A stretch of DNA of 64,000 nt from Devosia crocina (GCF_900116545.1 NZ_FPCK01000002.1:654343-718342); one strand, 5' to 3'. Shown: positions 54,214 to 63,883, numbered from the stretch's first letter. Notes: generated by a model not told the origin, from the sequence alone. Made by a program: numbers and translations.

Positions 54214-55524
54214 ATGAAACTGACACCCCTTTTCGTGGGCGCGATGACGCTTGCCCTGGTCGGCTCGGCCTCGGCCCAGACGCTTACCATTGCCACTGTG
54301 AACAATGGCGATATGATCCGCATGCAGGGTCTTTCGAGCGCCTTCACCGAGGAAACCGGCATCGAACTCAACTGGGTCGTGCTCGAGGAAAACACGCTAC
54401 GCCAGAACGTCACCACCGACATCGCCACCAATGGCGGCCAATATGACATCATGACCATCGGCACCTATGAAGCCCCGATCTGGGCCAAGCAGGGCTGGCT
54501 CAAGCCGCTCGATGCGCTCAGCGCTGATAGCGAATACGATGTCGACGATATCCTCCCCGCCATCCGCGGCGGCCTTTCGCTCGACAGCAAGCTCTATGCC
54601 GCCCCGTTCTACGGCGAGAGCTCTTTCATCATGTATCGCACCGACCTGATGGAAAAGGCCGGGCTCGAGATGCCCGATGCCCCCACCTGGGAATTCATCG
54701 GCGAAGCGGCTCGCGCCATGACCGATCGGGCCAATGACATCAACGGCATATGCCTCCGCGGCAAGGCCGGCTGGGGAGAGAACATGGCCTTCCTCACGGC
54801 CATGTCCAATTCTTTCGGCGCCCGCTGGTTCGATGAAAACTGGGTCCCCCAGTTCGATTCTCCGCAGTGGAAGGAAACGCTCGACACCTATCTCTCCCTG
54901 ATGGCCGATGCCGGCCCGGCCGGCGCCTCCTCCAACGGCTTTAATGAAAACCTGACCCTTTTCCAGCAGGGCAAGTGCGGCATGTGGATCGATGCCACGG
55001 TCGCCGCTTCCTTCGTCACCAATCCCGATGATTCAACCGTTGCCGATCAGGTCGGCTTTGCCCAGGCGCCCGACAATGGCCTTGGCAAGCGCGGCAACTG
55101 GCTCTGGGCCTGGTCGCTCGCCATTCCCGCCTCCTCGCAGAATGCGGAAGCGGCCGAACAATTCATCGGCTGGGCCACCGACAAGGCCTATCTCGATCTC
55201 GTCGCCGCACAGGATGGCTGGGCCAACGTGCCTCCGGGCACCCGCACCTCGCTCTACGAAAACCCTGAGTATCAGGCCGCGGCGCCCTTTGCCGAAATGA
55301 CCCTGGCGTCAATCAACTCGGCCGACCCCAACAATCCCACGGTCGATCCCGTGCCCTATACCGGGGTGCAGTTCGTCGCCATCCCCGAGTTCGCCGGCAT
55401 CGGCACCAATGTCGGTCAGCTCTTCTCGGCCGCGCTTGCCGGACAAATGAGCGCCGACGACGCCCTCGCCCAGGCTCAGGACGCCACCACCCGCGACATG
55501 ACCCGCGCCGGCTATATCAAGTAG
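54214..55524 (+). CDS. Polyol-type ABC transporter substrate-binding protein
   Basis: Periplasmic binding protein (436 residues) resembling SmoE/MtlE, the sorbitol/mannitol binding family of cluster B sugar importers. It has a signal peptide ending near GSASAQ, then MTIGTYEAPIWAKQGWLKPL, ALSADSEYDVDDILPAI and GKCGMWIDATVAASFVTN. A strong GGAGGAA site lies upstream of ATG at 54214. It is first in an operon with two permeases, an ATPase and catabolic genes. Confidence 0.92.
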   Translation: MKLTPLFVGAMTLALVGSASAQTLTIATVNNGDMIRMQGLSSAFTEETGIELNWVVLEENTLRQNVTTDIATNGGQYDIMTIGTYEAPIWAKQGWLKPLDALSADSEYDVDDILPAIRGGLSLDSKLYAAPFYGESSFIMYRTDLMEKAGLEMPDAPTWEFIGEAARAMTDRANDINGICLRGKAGWGENMAFLTAMSNSFGARWFDENWVPQFDSPQWKETLDTYLSLMADAGPAGASSNGFNENLTLFQQGKCGMWIDATVAASFVTNPDDSTVADQVGFAQAPDNGLGKRGNWLWAWSLAIPASSQNAEAAEQFIGWATDKAYLDLVAAQDGWANVPPGTRTSLYENPEYQAAAPFAEMTLASINSADPNNPTVDPVPYTGVQFVAIPEFAGIGTNVGQLFSAALAGQMSADDALAQAQDATTRDMTRAGYIK

Positions 55525-55575
55525 CGCTCTCTTGCGACCAATCGGGGATTCTTCCGCAGACCGGGAGCCCCGATC

Positions 55576-55692
55576 ACCTCTCCCCTGAGGGGAGAGGTCG
55601 CCCCAAAGGGTCGGGTGAGGGGTTCAGACCCTCCGACCTGCCGTGAGGGTCAACCCCTCACCCTAACCCTCTCCCCTCAGGGGAGAGGGGAC
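55576..55692. repeat. Intergenic palindromic repeat, family B copy
   Basis: Between the binding protein and the first permease gene. Arms CTCTCCCCTGAGGGGAGAGG, followed by CCCCAAAGGGTCGGGTGAGG, then an inverted CCCCTCACCCTAACCCTCTC with a second CCTCAGGGGAGAGGGG. Such insertions interrupt the operon at several points without breaking genes. Confidence 0.75.
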
Positions 55693-55728
55693 AGCGGCCC
55701 CAAGTTCGGCTTCAAGACGGATCATTCC

Positions 55729-56601
55729 ATGGCCACCAAACAAACCCGCGCCCTGGCGCGCACCATGATGGCGCCGGCCGTCATCGTGCTTCTGATCTGG
55801 ATGATCGTGCCGCTGGTCATGACGCTGTGGTTCTCGTTTCAGAACTACAATCTTCTGAACCCGATGATGACCGGCTTCGCCGGCTGGGCGAACTACGTCT
55901 ATGTCATCGGCGATCCCAGTTTCACCCAGTCCTTGATCAACACGCTGCTTCTGGTCGGCGGCGTCCTCCTTATCACCATCATCGGCGGCACTTTCCTCGC
56001 GCTTCTGCTCGATCAGCCGATCTGGGGCCAGGGGATCCTGCGCATCCTCGTCATCTCTCCCTTCTTCGTCATGCCGCCCGTTGCCGCGCTGATCTGGAAA
56101 AACGGCTTCATGCATCCCGGCTACGGCATGCTCGGGCACTTGTGGAAATTCTTCGGCCTCCAGCCGATCGACTGGTTCAACCAATATCCGCTGTTTTCGG
56201 TCATCGTCATCGTCGCCTGGCAATGGCTGCCCTTTGCGACACTGATCCTTCTCACTGCCCTCCAGTCCCTTTCGGAAGAACAGCGCGAGGCCGCCGAGAT
56301 GGATGGCGCCAACGCCGCCAATCGCTTCCGCTTCATCATCCTGCCGCACATGGCCCGGGCGATCACCATCGTGATCCTGATCCAAACCATTTTCCTTCTC
56401 GGCATCTTCGCTGAAATCCGCGTCACCACCGGCGGCGGCCCCGGCTATGCCTCGACCAACATCACCTTCCTCGTCTTCCGCACCGGCATCCTCTCCAACG
56501 ACATCGGCGCCGGCTCCGCAGGCGGCGTCGTCGCCGTCATCATCGCCAATATCGTCGCCATCTTCCTGATGCGCGCCGTGGGGAAGAATCTCGATGCGTA
56601 G
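55729..56601 (+). CDS. Polyol ABC transporter permease 1
   Basis: Inner-membrane permease of 290 residues (SmoF-like, MalF/BPD_transp_1 class). About six hydrophobic segments; the coupling loop is QREAAEMDGANAANRFRFII, close to the EAA motif. ATG at 55729 is preferred because the N-terminal membrane segment starts there; the upstream in-frame region is a repeat. The next gene is the second permease. Confidence 0.92.
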   Translation: MATKQTRALARTMMAPAVIVLLIWMIVPLVMTLWFSFQNYNLLNPMMTGFAGWANYVYVIGDPSFTQSLINTLLLVGGVLLITIIGGTFLALLLDQPIWGQGILRILVISPFFVMPPVAALIWKNGFMHPGYGMLGHLWKFFGLQPIDWFNQYPLFSVIVIVAWQWLPFATLILLTALQSLSEEQREAAEMDGANAANRFRFIILPHMARAITIVILIQTIFLLGIFAEIRVTTGGGPGYASTNITFLVFRTGILSNDIGAGSAGGVVAVIIANIVAIFLMRAVGKNLDA

Positions 56602-56633
56602 TTCTTTCCAAGTCGCCCCCATCTCTAACCACC

Positions 56634-56757
56634 TTCCCTTCTCCCCTGAGGGGAGAAGGTGGCCCGAAGGGCCGGATGAGGGGTTCAGCTTCAACATTCC
56701 TGCTGAAGGGCCTTCACCCCTCACCCCCACCCTCTCCCCTGAGGGGAGAGGGGGCGA
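56634..56757. repeat. Intergenic palindromic repeat, family B copy
   Basis: Between the two permease genes. Contains the exact unit TTCTCCCCTGAGGGGAGAAG and GGCCCGAAGGGCCGGATGAG seen near 19351-19405, plus an inverted CCCTCACCCCCACCCTCTCC arm. Confidence 0.75.
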
Positions 56758-56798
56758 TAGTTGCGAGATCTGCAATATGTCAGCGGAGATCAGATAAA

Positions 56799-57629
56799 AT
56801 GGCCCGCCGCGCACCCATCCAAACCCGCATCGGCTTCACCGTCCTCGCCTGGGCCATCGCCCTCCTCCTCTTCTCGCCAATTCTCTGGACGATCCTCACC
56901 GCCTTCAAGACCGAAGCCGAAGCCATTGCCGCCCAGCCGACCTTCTTCCCGCAAACCTTCACGCTCGAAAATTTCGGCGCCGTGCAGGATCGGTCGGACT
57001 ATTTCAAGCACGCCACCAACTCGATCATTGTTTCCCTGGGCTCGACCCTTCTCGGGCTCATCATCGCCATCCCCGCCGCCTGGTCCATGGCCTTCGCACC
57101 ATCCAAACGCACCAAGGACATTCTAATGTGGATGCTCTCGACCAAGATGATGCCGGCCGTCGGTGTGCTGATCCCAATCTACCTGATCTTCCGGGACCTG
57201 CGTCTCCTCGACACCGTGCATGGGCTGACGCTCATCATGACCCTGATCAACCTGCCGATCATCGTGTGGATGCTCTACACCTACTTCAAGGAAATCCCGG
57301 TCGATATCCTCGAAGCCGCCCGCATGGACGGCGCCGAACTTTGGAACGAGATCACCCATGTCCTCGTGCCCATGGCAGTCCCCGGCATCGCATCGACGCT
57401 GCTGCTCAACGTCATCCTCGCCTGGAACGAAGCCTTCTGGACCATCACGCTCACCTCGGGCCGAGCCGGCACGCTGACCGCCTTCATCTCCTCCTTCTCA
57501 TCCCCGCAAGGCCTCTTCCTCGCCAAACTCTCCGCCGCCTCCCTCCTTGCCATCGCCCCCATCCTCCTCCTCGGCTGGTTCAGCCAGAAGCAGCTGGTTC
57601 GCGGGCTCACATTCGGTGCGGTGAAATGA
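56799..57629 (+). CDS. Polyol ABC transporter permease 2
   Basis: Inner-membrane permease of 276 residues (SmoG-like, MalG class). It begins MARRAPIQTRIGFTVLAWAI and has about six hydrophobic segments, with the coupling loop ILEAARMDGAELWNEITHVL near residue 168. ATG at 56799 has GGAG upstream. With the first permease it should form the channel for a sugar alcohol. Confidence 0.92.
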   Translation: MARRAPIQTRIGFTVLAWAIALLLFSPILWTILTAFKTEAEAIAAQPTFFPQTFTLENFGAVQDRSDYFKHATNSIIVSLGSTLLGLIIAIPAAWSMAFAPSKRTKDILMWMLSTKMMPAVGVLIPIYLIFRDLRLLDTVHGLTLIMTLINLPIIVWMLYTYFKEIPVDILEAARMDGAELWNEITHVLVPMAVPGIASTLLLNVILAWNEAFWTITLTSGRAGTLTAFISSFSSPQGLFLAKLSAASLLAIAPILLLGWFSQKQLVRGLTFGAVK

Positions 57630-57651
57630 CGGGCACAAAACTCTCAGTCGA

Positions 57652-58015
57652 CACCCTCCCCCTTGCGGGGAGTGTCAGGGAGGGGGGCTCTTCCTTCACC
57701 TCGCCCCTGAGGGGAGAGGTCGGCGCGCACGCGCCGGGTGAGGGGTTCAGTCTCACAGCTCAAGCCACAGCGACCGCACCCCTCACCCTAACCCTCTCCC
57801 CTGAGGGGCGAGGGGACCAACCGTGGCTCATCACAAACGCGATCCACGCCCAAGCCGCGGCTCTGTCGTCCCCTCGCCCCTTAGGGGTGAGGGTAGCGTC
57901 GCCGGGAGCGCAGCGACCTGGCAAAGCTGGGGTGAGGGGTGAAGGCCCCTCGGCAGGAACTGCGATGCTGAACCCCTCACCCGGCGCTATCGCGGCAACC
58001 TCCCTTAGGGGAAAG
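57652..58015. repeat. Array of family B palindromic repeats
   Basis: This fills the 432-base gap between the second permease and the ATPase gene. At least three related units are visible, including CTCGCCCCTGAGGGGAGAGG, GGCGCGCACGCGCCGGGTGA, CCCCTCACCCTAACCCTCTC and TCGCCCCTTAGGGGTGAGGG. No coding frame is convincing within it. It is the densest repeat cluster in the window. Confidence 0.75.
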
Positions 58016-58061
58016 GTGCAAGGCTCGGCGTTTGCCTACATCAATCGGAAGGACCGCTAAA

Positions 58062-59060
58062 ATGGGTTCCATCACCCTCGAACACGTCAACAAGTCCTTC
58101 GGCGAAGTCGAGATCATTCCCGATATCTCTCTCGATATTCGCGACGGTGAATTCGTCGTCTTTGTCGGTCCCTCCGGCTGCGGCAAGTCCACCCTTCTTC
58201 GCCTCATCGCAGGCCTTGAAGACACGACCTCGGGCAAAATCCTCCTCGATGGCCAAGACGTTACCGACGCACCGCCCGCCCGGCGAGGCCTGGCCATGGT
58301 GTTCCAGTCCTATGCGCTCTATCCGCATATGAGCGTGCGAGACAACATCGCCTTTCCGCTCAAAATGGCGAAAGTCCCGCAAGCCGAGATCGACCGGAAG
58401 GTCGACTATGCCGCCCGCACGCTCAACCTCGGCTCCTATCTCGATCGCCGCCCGCGTGCCCTTTCCGGCGGCCAGCGCCAGCGGGTGGCCATCGGCCGCG
58501 CCATCGTGCGCGAACCCAAAGCCTTCCTCTTTGACGAACCCCTCTCGAACCTCGACGCGGCCCTCCGCGTCAACATGCGCCTCGAAATCACCGAGCTGCA
58601 CCAGCAGCTGAAAACCACGATGATCTACGTCACCCACGACCAGGTCGAAGCCATGACCATGGCCGACCGCATTGTCGTGCTCAATGCCGGCAATGTCGAG
58701 CAGTTCGGCTCCCCGCTCGATCTCTACAAAAAGCCCGCCAACCGCTTCGTCGCCGGCTTCATCGGCTCGCCCAAGATGAACTTCGTCGATGGCGCGGAAG
58801 CCACAAAGCACAGCGCCCACTCCATCGGCGTCCGCCCCGAACATTTCCGTCTCTCGACCACGGAAGGCGCCTGGAAGGGCACGGTCGGCGTCGCCGAACA
58901 ACTCGGTTCGGACACCTTCCTCCACGTCCAAACCGATGGCCTCGGCCTCATGACCGTCCGCACCGATGGCGACCAGACGTTCAACCACGGCGACGTCGTC
59001 TACCTGACACCCGACCCGACCCGCATCTACAAATTCGACGCCGCAGGCAATGCGATCTAA
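58062..59060 (+). CDS. Polyol ABC transporter ATPase (MalK/SmoK class)
   Basis: Cytoplasmic ATPase of 332 residues. Motifs: [20 protein letters not shown] (Walker A), [20 protein letters not shown] (signature), [17 protein letters not shown] (Walker B), and [20 protein letters not shown] (H-loop), then an OB-fold regulatory domain (about 240-330). ATG at 58062 has AAGGA upstream. It is the ATP-hydrolysing subunit of the polyol importer. Confidence 0.94.
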   Translation: MGSITLEHVNKSFGEVEIIPDISLDIRDGEFVVFVGPSGCGKSTLLRLIAGLEDTTSGKILLDGQDVTDAPPARRGLAMVFQSYALYPHMSVRDNIAFPLKMAKVPQAEIDRKVDYAARTLNLGSYLDRRPRALSGGQRQRVAIGRAIVREPKAFLFDEPLSNLDAALRVNMRLEITELHQQLKTTMIYVTHDQVEAMTMADRIVVLNAGNVEQFGSPLDLYKKPANRFVAGFIGSPKMNFVDGAEATKHSAHSIGVRPEHFRLSTTEGAWKGTVGVAEQLGSDTFLHVQTDGLGLMTVRTDGDQTFNHGDVVYLTPDPTRIYKFDAAGNAI

Positions 59061-59094
59061 ATCGGCTGGGTTTAACCGGCCACGATCTACAAGT

Positions 59095-59202
59095 AGACCT
59101 CATGGTGAGGCGCTTTGCGCAGCAAAGCCTCGAACCACGAGGTCGTGGCACAAAGTTTCAGTGAACCCGACCTCGTGGTTCGACAGGCTCACCATGAGGT
59201 CT
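59095..59202. repeat. 108-bp nested inverted repeat (family E)
   Basis: Outer arms AGACCTCATGGTGAG / CTCACCATGAGGTCT and inner arms CGAACCACGAGGTCG / CGACCTCGTGGTTCG form a nested perfect palindrome between the ATPase and the dehydrogenase gene. There is no U-tract. Confidence 0.8.
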
Positions 59203-59228
59203 CATGGGGGCGCAGTAGGACGACCAAA

Positions 59229-60701
59229 ATGACCAAACTCTCCGCCGCCACCCTGCCTGCCATCACCAGTGCCGCGGTCCCGCACTACACACGCGCCGAC
59301 CTCACCCCCGGCATCGTCCATTTCGGCGTCGGCAACTTCCACCGCGCCCACCAGGCCGTATATCTCGATGCGCTCTTCAACACTGGCGAAGGCCATGACT
59401 GGGCCCTGATCGGCGCCGGCGTCCGCGACACCGATGAAGCCATGCGCCAAAAGTTGATGGGCCAGGATTGGCTGACAACCGTCGTCGAGCAGGAAGCGGA
59501 CACAAGCTCCGCCCGCATCACCGGCGTCATGATCGATTACTTGAAACCCGGCGACAGCGCTGCCGTCATCGCTGCGCTTGCCGACCCCGCCATCCGCATC
59601 GTGTCCCTGACCATCACCGAAGGCGGCTACTATATCGACCCGGCCTCGCAAAAGTTCGATCCAACTCATCCCGATATCGCCTATGACGCCGCCAATTTCG
59701 ACGCGCCCAAAACCGCCTTCGGCCTGATCCTTGCCGGCCTCGTCAAACGCCGTGAAGCAGGTATCCAGCCCTTCACCGTCATGAGCTGCGACAACATCCC
59801 CGGTAATGGCCACGTCACCGAAAACGCTGTCGCTGGTCTCGCCGCCCTGATCGATCCCGCCCTCGCTGAATGGGTGAAGACCTCGGTCGCCTTCCCCAAT
59901 GGCATGGTCGACCGCATCACCCCGGCCACATCCGACCGAGAACGGACCCTTCTCGCCGATCGCTTCGGCATCGAAGATGCTTGGCCGGTCTTTTGCGAGA
60001 ATTTCAAGCAATGGGTGCTCGAGGACAATTTCCCCGCCGGCCGCCCCGCACTCGAAAAGGTCGGCGTCCAGTTCGTCCCCGACGTCGCGCCTTATGAGCA
60101 CATGAAGATCCGCATCCTTAATGGCGGCCACGCGACCATCGCCTACCCGGCTGGGCTCATGGATATCCACTTCGTCCACGAGGCGATGGAGCACCCGCTC
60201 GTCTCCGCGTTCCTCCGCAAGGTCGAGACCGAAGAGATCATTCCGGTCGTTCCGCCCGTGCCCGACACTGATCTTCATGAATACCTGTCGCTGTGCGAAC
60301 GTCGCTTCGCCAATCCTAAAATCGGCGACACGATCCGCCGACTTTGCCTCGATGGCTCCAATCGACAACCAAAATTCATCATTCCGACCGCTTTGGACCG
60401 GGTACGTGCTAACCAGATGCAAACCGGACTGGCACTCGTTTCCGCACTCTGGTGCCGATATTGCTACGGCACGACCGAGAGCGGCGCCGTCATCGAACCC
60501 AACGATCCGAGCTGGGATCGCCTCACCACCCAGGCGCAAAAGGCCCGCGACAATCCTGCCGCTTGGCTTGAAATGACCGACATCTATGGCGACCTCGCCA
60601 AGGCCTCCGCCTTCGTCGCCGCCTTCACCAAGTGCTTGAATTCATTATGGTCCAACGGCACGAAGGCTGCTTTGGAAGCCTATCTCGCAGACCGCCTCTA
60701 G
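59229..60701 (+). CDS. Long-chain polyol dehydrogenase (mannitol dehydrogenase family)
   Basis: NAD-dependent polyol 2-dehydrogenase of 490 residues. It shows the family's Rossmann start GIVHFGVGNFHRAHQAVYLD, VMSCDNIPGNGHVTENAVAG, and the catalytic region KIRILNGGHATIAYPAGLMD. It would oxidise a hexitol or pentitol to the 2-ketose. ATG at 59229 was chosen as start of the conserved N-terminus. With the FGGY kinase next door it suggests a pentitol such as arabinitol, or mannitol/sorbitol with further steps elsewhere. Confidence 0.92.
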   Translation: MTKLSAATLPAITSAAVPHYTRADLTPGIVHFGVGNFHRAHQAVYLDALFNTGEGHDWALIGAGVRDTDEAMRQKLMGQDWLTTVVEQEADTSSARITGVMIDYLKPGDSAAVIAALADPAIRIVSLTITEGGYYIDPASQKFDPTHPDIAYDAANFDAPKTAFGLILAGLVKRREAGIQPFTVMSCDNIPGNGHVTENAVAGLAALIDPALAEWVKTSVAFPNGMVDRITPATSDRERTLLADRFGIEDAWPVFCENFKQWVLEDNFPAGRPALEKVGVQFVPDVAPYEHMKIRILNGGHATIAYPAGLMDIHFVHEAMEHPLVSAFLRKVETEEIIPVVPPVPDTDLHEYLSLCERRFANPKIGDTIRRLCLDGSNRQPKFIIPTALDRVRANQMQTGLALVSALWCRYCYGTTESGAVIEPNDPSWDRLTTQAQKARDNPAAWLEMTDIYGDLAKASAFVAAFTKCLNSLWSNGTKAALEAYLADRL

Positions 60702-60755
60702 CCGCGTCCACTGCCTTCGGCTAATCTCCGCCCGGGACGGAGAAGCGAGGACGGC

Positions 60756-62342
60756 GTGGGGCAAGACCTCCTGGTGGGCGTAGACGTAGGCACCGGCAGT
60801 GCCCGGGCCGGCGTCTTCACGCGTGACGGTAAAATACTGGCGCGCCACGAAAATCCGATCCTCATGCGGCGCACCGACGCCAATTTTGCCGAGCATGACA
60901 GCGAAGATATCTGGACCGCCGTTTGCCTCGCCGTCCGCGCCGCACTCCACCAAGCCAAGGCCGACCCCGCCGATGTCGTCGGCATCGGCTTTGACGCCAC
61001 CTGTTCTCTCGTCGTCCGCGATGCTGCCGGCGCCCCGGTCACCGTCTCAAAAGACGGAGAAGATCGTTGGGATACAATAGTTTGGCTCGATCACCGGGCC
61101 CTTGAGGAAGCCGACGAATGCACCCGCATCGGCCATGAGGTGCTCCATTTTGCCGGCGGCGTCATGTCCCCGGAGATGGAAGTCCCCAAGCTCATGTGGC
61201 TTAAGCGCCACCTGCCGGAAAGCTGGGCCCGCGCTGGCCATATGTTTGATCTTGCTGACTTTTTATCCTGGAAAGCCACCGGATCCCTTGCCCGGTCGCA
61301 ATCGACGCTGACCTGCAAATGGACCTATCTCGGCCACCGCATCCCCGGCTGGCAACAAGACTTTCTTAATCTTGTCGGTCTCGACGACCTCATTGAAAAA
61401 GCTCAGCTTCCTGACACTGCCACCCCCGTCGGCGCCGATCTCGGGCCGCTCACCGAAGCTGCCGCAGCCCAGCTGGGCCTTACCCAAAACTGCCGCGTCG
61501 GCGCCGGTCTCATCGACGCCCATGCCGGTGCCCTCGGCGTCCTCGGCGCCTTCACCGCCGATGTCGACACCATCGACCGCCACCTTGCCCTCATCGCCGG
61601 AACATCGAGCTGTGTCATGGCCTTATCGGCCCAAGACCGCCCCACCACCGGCGTCTGGGGCCCCTACTTTGGCGCCGTCCTGCCCGGCGTCTGGCTCAAT
61701 GAGGGCGGCCAGTCCGCAACCGGCGCTTTGCTCGACCACATCATCCGTTGGCACGGCGCCGGAGGTGAACCGACCCGTGACAAACACCTCGCCATATGCC
61801 GCCGCGTCATGGAGCTGCGCGACATAGAAGGTCTGGCCCTTGCTAACCGCTTGCACGTGCTGCCGGATTTTCACGGCAACCGTTCGCCGCTTGGCGATCC
61901 GTTCGCCCTCGGGGTGATCTCGGGCCTGACGCTCGACAGCGATTTCGACTCGCTCTGCCGGCTCTATTGGCGGACCTGCGTCTCAATTGCCCTCGGCGTG
62001 CGCCACATCCTCGAAACCCTCAACACCCGCGGCTATGCCATCGACACCCTGCACATCACAGGCGGGCACACGAAAAATCCATTGCTGATGGACCTTTACG
62101 CCGACGCGACCGGCTGTACGGTGGTCGAACCCGCAACGCCTGACGCCACCCTTCTCGGCATGGCCATGGTCGCGGCAAACGCAGCCGGGATTTATTCCAG
62201 CCTTGACCAGGCATGCCTTGCCATGCAGCAAGGAGGCACATCGCGCGCCCCAAACACGGCTGCTCGCAGTCAATTCGACCGTGATTACAAGATCTTCCTC
62301 CAAATGCTGGAGCAGCGACAGGCGATCGACGCTCTGGAGTGA
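60756..62342 (+). CDS. FGGY-family pentulokinase
   Basis: ATP-dependent sugar kinase of 528 residues, FGGY family. Motifs: LLVGVDVGTGSARAGVFTRD (phosphate-1), FDATCSLVVRDAAG, WLDHRALEEADECT, INEGGQSATGALLDH-like WLNEGGQSATGALLDHIIRW and LHITGGHTKNPLLMDLYADA. It is closest to ribulo-/xylulokinases, probably phosphorylating a pentulose made by the preceding dehydrogenase. Start is GTG with GAGGA upstream. Substrate is inferred from context only. Confidence 0.9.
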   Translation: MGQDLLVGVDVGTGSARAGVFTRDGKILARHENPILMRRTDANFAEHDSEDIWTAVCLAVRAALHQAKADPADVVGIGFDATCSLVVRDAAGAPVTVSKDGEDRWDTIVWLDHRALEEADECTRIGHEVLHFAGGVMSPEMEVPKLMWLKRHLPESWARAGHMFDLADFLSWKATGSLARSQSTLTCKWTYLGHRIPGWQQDFLNLVGLDDLIEKAQLPDTATPVGADLGPLTEAAAAQLGLTQNCRVGAGLIDAHAGALGVLGAFTADVDTIDRHLALIAGTSSCVMALSAQDRPTTGVWGPYFGAVLPGVWLNEGGQSATGALLDHIIRWHGAGGEPTRDKHLAICRRVMELRDIEGLALANRLHVLPDFHGNRSPLGDPFALGVISGLTLDSDFDSLCRLYWRTCVSIALGVRHILETLNTRGYAIDTLHITGGHTKNPLLMDLYADATGCTVVEPATPDATLLGMAMVAANAAGIYSSLDQACLAMQQGGTSRAPNTAARSQFDRDYKIFLQMLEQRQAIDALE

Positions 62343-62398
62343 GTTCCTCGTGTCTGCAGCTTGACGCCGCCGCCGATTTCCAGCATCTACAGAGGACT

Positions 62399-62472
62399 GC
62401 GGGTGTAGCTCAATGGTAGAGCAGAAGCTTCCCAAGCTTACGACGAGGGTTCGATTCCCTTCACCCGCTCCA
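62399..62472 (+). tRNA. tRNA-Gly (anticodon CCC)
   Basis: A complete cloverleaf of 74 bases: acceptor GCGGGTG / CACCCGC, D-arm GCTC / GAGC, anticodon loop TTCCCAA with CCC at 62431-62433, T-arm AGGGTTCGATTCCCT, and a genome-encoded CCA end. Confidence 0.95.
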
Positions 62473-62487
62473 GCTCCCTTCGAGAAC

Positions 62488-62781
62488 TCACCACCGTCGG
62501 CCCGACGGACTGGGCCTTTTGAAGTGGTCTGTCAGAGCCAATAGCACCACCATGTGGAGACGTTCGGCTGAGCCGGGATCCTTGAGGCACTTGACGCGCG
62601 AGGATACCGTGAAGCGCAATCCGTCTCTCAAGCCGGTTGCCGTGTAGTTGAGCATATTGGCCGCGGTGTTGTAGCTGGCCGCCACAACCTTGAAATCCAT
62701 CGTTGCCATGCACCCCAAGCCCAAGTTGCCTCGGCTCATTCTGAACCGAAGCGGGCGCGTTGAGAAGTCGCAAGCGGCCAA
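62488..62781 (-). CDS. Doubtful 97-residue open frame
   Basis: The only candidate gene in the 386-base gap between the tRNA and the nucleoside hydrolase. The predicted protein (MAACDFSTRPLRFRMSRGNL at its start) has no recognised motif, signal or membrane segment. Codon use looks less biased than in neighbouring genes. It may be chance or a decayed remnant. Confidence 0.2.
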   Translation of the reverse strand: MAACDFSTRPLRFRMSRGNLGLGCMATMDFKVVAASYNTAANMLNYTATGLRDGLRFTVSSRVKCLKDPGSAERLHMVVLLALTDHFKRPSPSGRRW

Positions 62782-62858
62782 GTGTGGTCACAAGAACGCA
62801 AGCGCGGCAGAGACTTGCTCAAACCTCCGCCCCCCCTCAACGCGAGTGCTGAACCAAA

Positions 62859-63809
62859 TCACGAAGCTCGATAGGCCACTGAATTGCGATAAAGGGCAAT
62901 GAGCCGGTCAACTCGAGCTTCCTCGATCAACGTAACCGGAGGGGTGCCAAGACGGCCGCTCGGGTCGACAACGGTCATGCCGCGCGTGATGCCAGGCGCA
63001 AGGGCAACATCGACCGAGGCTTGCAATGTTTTGGTGACAAGATCCGGCTCAATCACCGCCGCGATGGCCAGCGGATCGACGAACCGGAAGTGATCCGGTC
63101 CGCCATAGCCGATCGTGGTCCGGCGTGCGTGCCCTACGAGCGCCGCTGAAAAGGTTTTTTCTGGACTGTCTGGCACCTCGGCGAGCAAAGCCTCGACCTC
63201 TTCTCCGGTCATGAAATGCGTGACGCAGGGCTCCCAAGGGGCGACCAGGGTTTCGACATCGGCGCCGAAGACGATGGCGGCGGCTTCGGGATCGGCATAG
63301 ATGTTGAATTCGGCGGCGGGCGTCGTATTGCCCCGGCCATAGACCGTTGCTCCCATTATGGTGAGCTGGCCGATGCCCTCGACGATATCGGGAGCAAGCC
63401 GCAGCGCAAGCGCCAGATTGGTCAGGGGCCCGATCATCAGTAGATCGACTTGCTCACCGCCCCCTGCTGCGGCGCGGAACGTGTCGATAAGGAAACCGAT
63501 GCCGTTGGTGCTAGCGACTTCCGGGATAGTTGCCGGACGCGGTGCCCCACCAAGGCCATCGTCGCCATGGATATATTTGGCGTCGATCACAGGCTGGGTG
63601 AGGGGGCGGTCGGCGCCCTTGTGCACGGGAACGGTGTCCTTGCCGGCGACTTGGAGCACGGTGAGAATATTTCGCGTCGCCGCATCGAGCCCGACATTGC
63701 CGAAAACGGTGGTGATGGCGTCTGGCGTTCTGCCATTGGCGATGAGCATGAGCAGTGCCTGGGCGTCGTCGACGCCGCCATCGGTATCGAGAATGAGTTT
63801 TCTGGTCAT
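62859..63809 (-). CDS. Inosine-uridine type nucleoside hydrolase
   Basis: Hydrolyses a nucleoside to base and ribose. The 316-residue protein begins KLILDTDGGVDDAQALLML, the calcium-binding DTDxGxDDA signature of the family, and has LLMIGPLTNLALALRLAPDI, EFNIYADPEAAAIVFGADVE and, near the end, YGGPDHFRFVDPLAIAAVIE with the metal/substrate-binding Asp. ATG at 63809 was chosen because the motif starts five residues later. It abuts the rRNA operon end and could work with the nucleoside uptake genes; specificity not assigned. Confidence 0.92.
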   Translation of the reverse strand: MTRKLILDTDGGVDDAQALLMLIANGRTPDAITTVFGNVGLDAATRNILTVLQVAGKDTVPVHKGADRPLTQPVIDAKYIHGDDGLGGAPRPATIPEVASTNGIGFLIDTFRAAAGGGEQVDLLMIGPLTNLALALRLAPDIVEGIGQLTIMGATVYGRGNTTPAAEFNIYADPEAAAIVFGADVETLVAPWEPCVTHFMTGEEVEALLAEVPDSPEKTFSAALVGHARRTTIGYGGPDHFRFVDPLAIAAVIEPDLVTKTLQASVDVALAPGITRGMTVVDPSGRLGTPPVTLIEEARVDRLIALYRNSVAYRAS

Positions 63810-63850
63810 GGTCGGACTCCGCGCTGCGAAAGGTGGTTTTAGAAAAAGCG

Positions 63851-63883
63851 AAAGCCCCCGGTCATTTCTGACTGGGGGCTTTT
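63851..63883 (-). terminator. Bidirectional-looking terminator after the rRNA operon
   Basis: AAAGCCCCC and GGGGGCTTT arms around a short loop (with inner GTCA / TGAC pairing), with T-runs on both sides. Read on the minus strand it lies 37 bases past the 5S end, so it should end the rRNA transcript before the nucleoside hydrolase gene. Confidence 0.88.

Noticed and set aside
57652..58015. A CRISPR array
   Set aside because: Units are palindromic, irregular in spacing and of varied length, with no cas genes; they match dispersed palindromic repeats.
62438..62791. A 117-residue open frame on the minus strand ending in RVKGIEPSS
   Set aside because: Its end runs across the tRNA-Gly gene; the RVKGIEPSS ending is a well-known spurious translation of tRNA-overlapping sequence.
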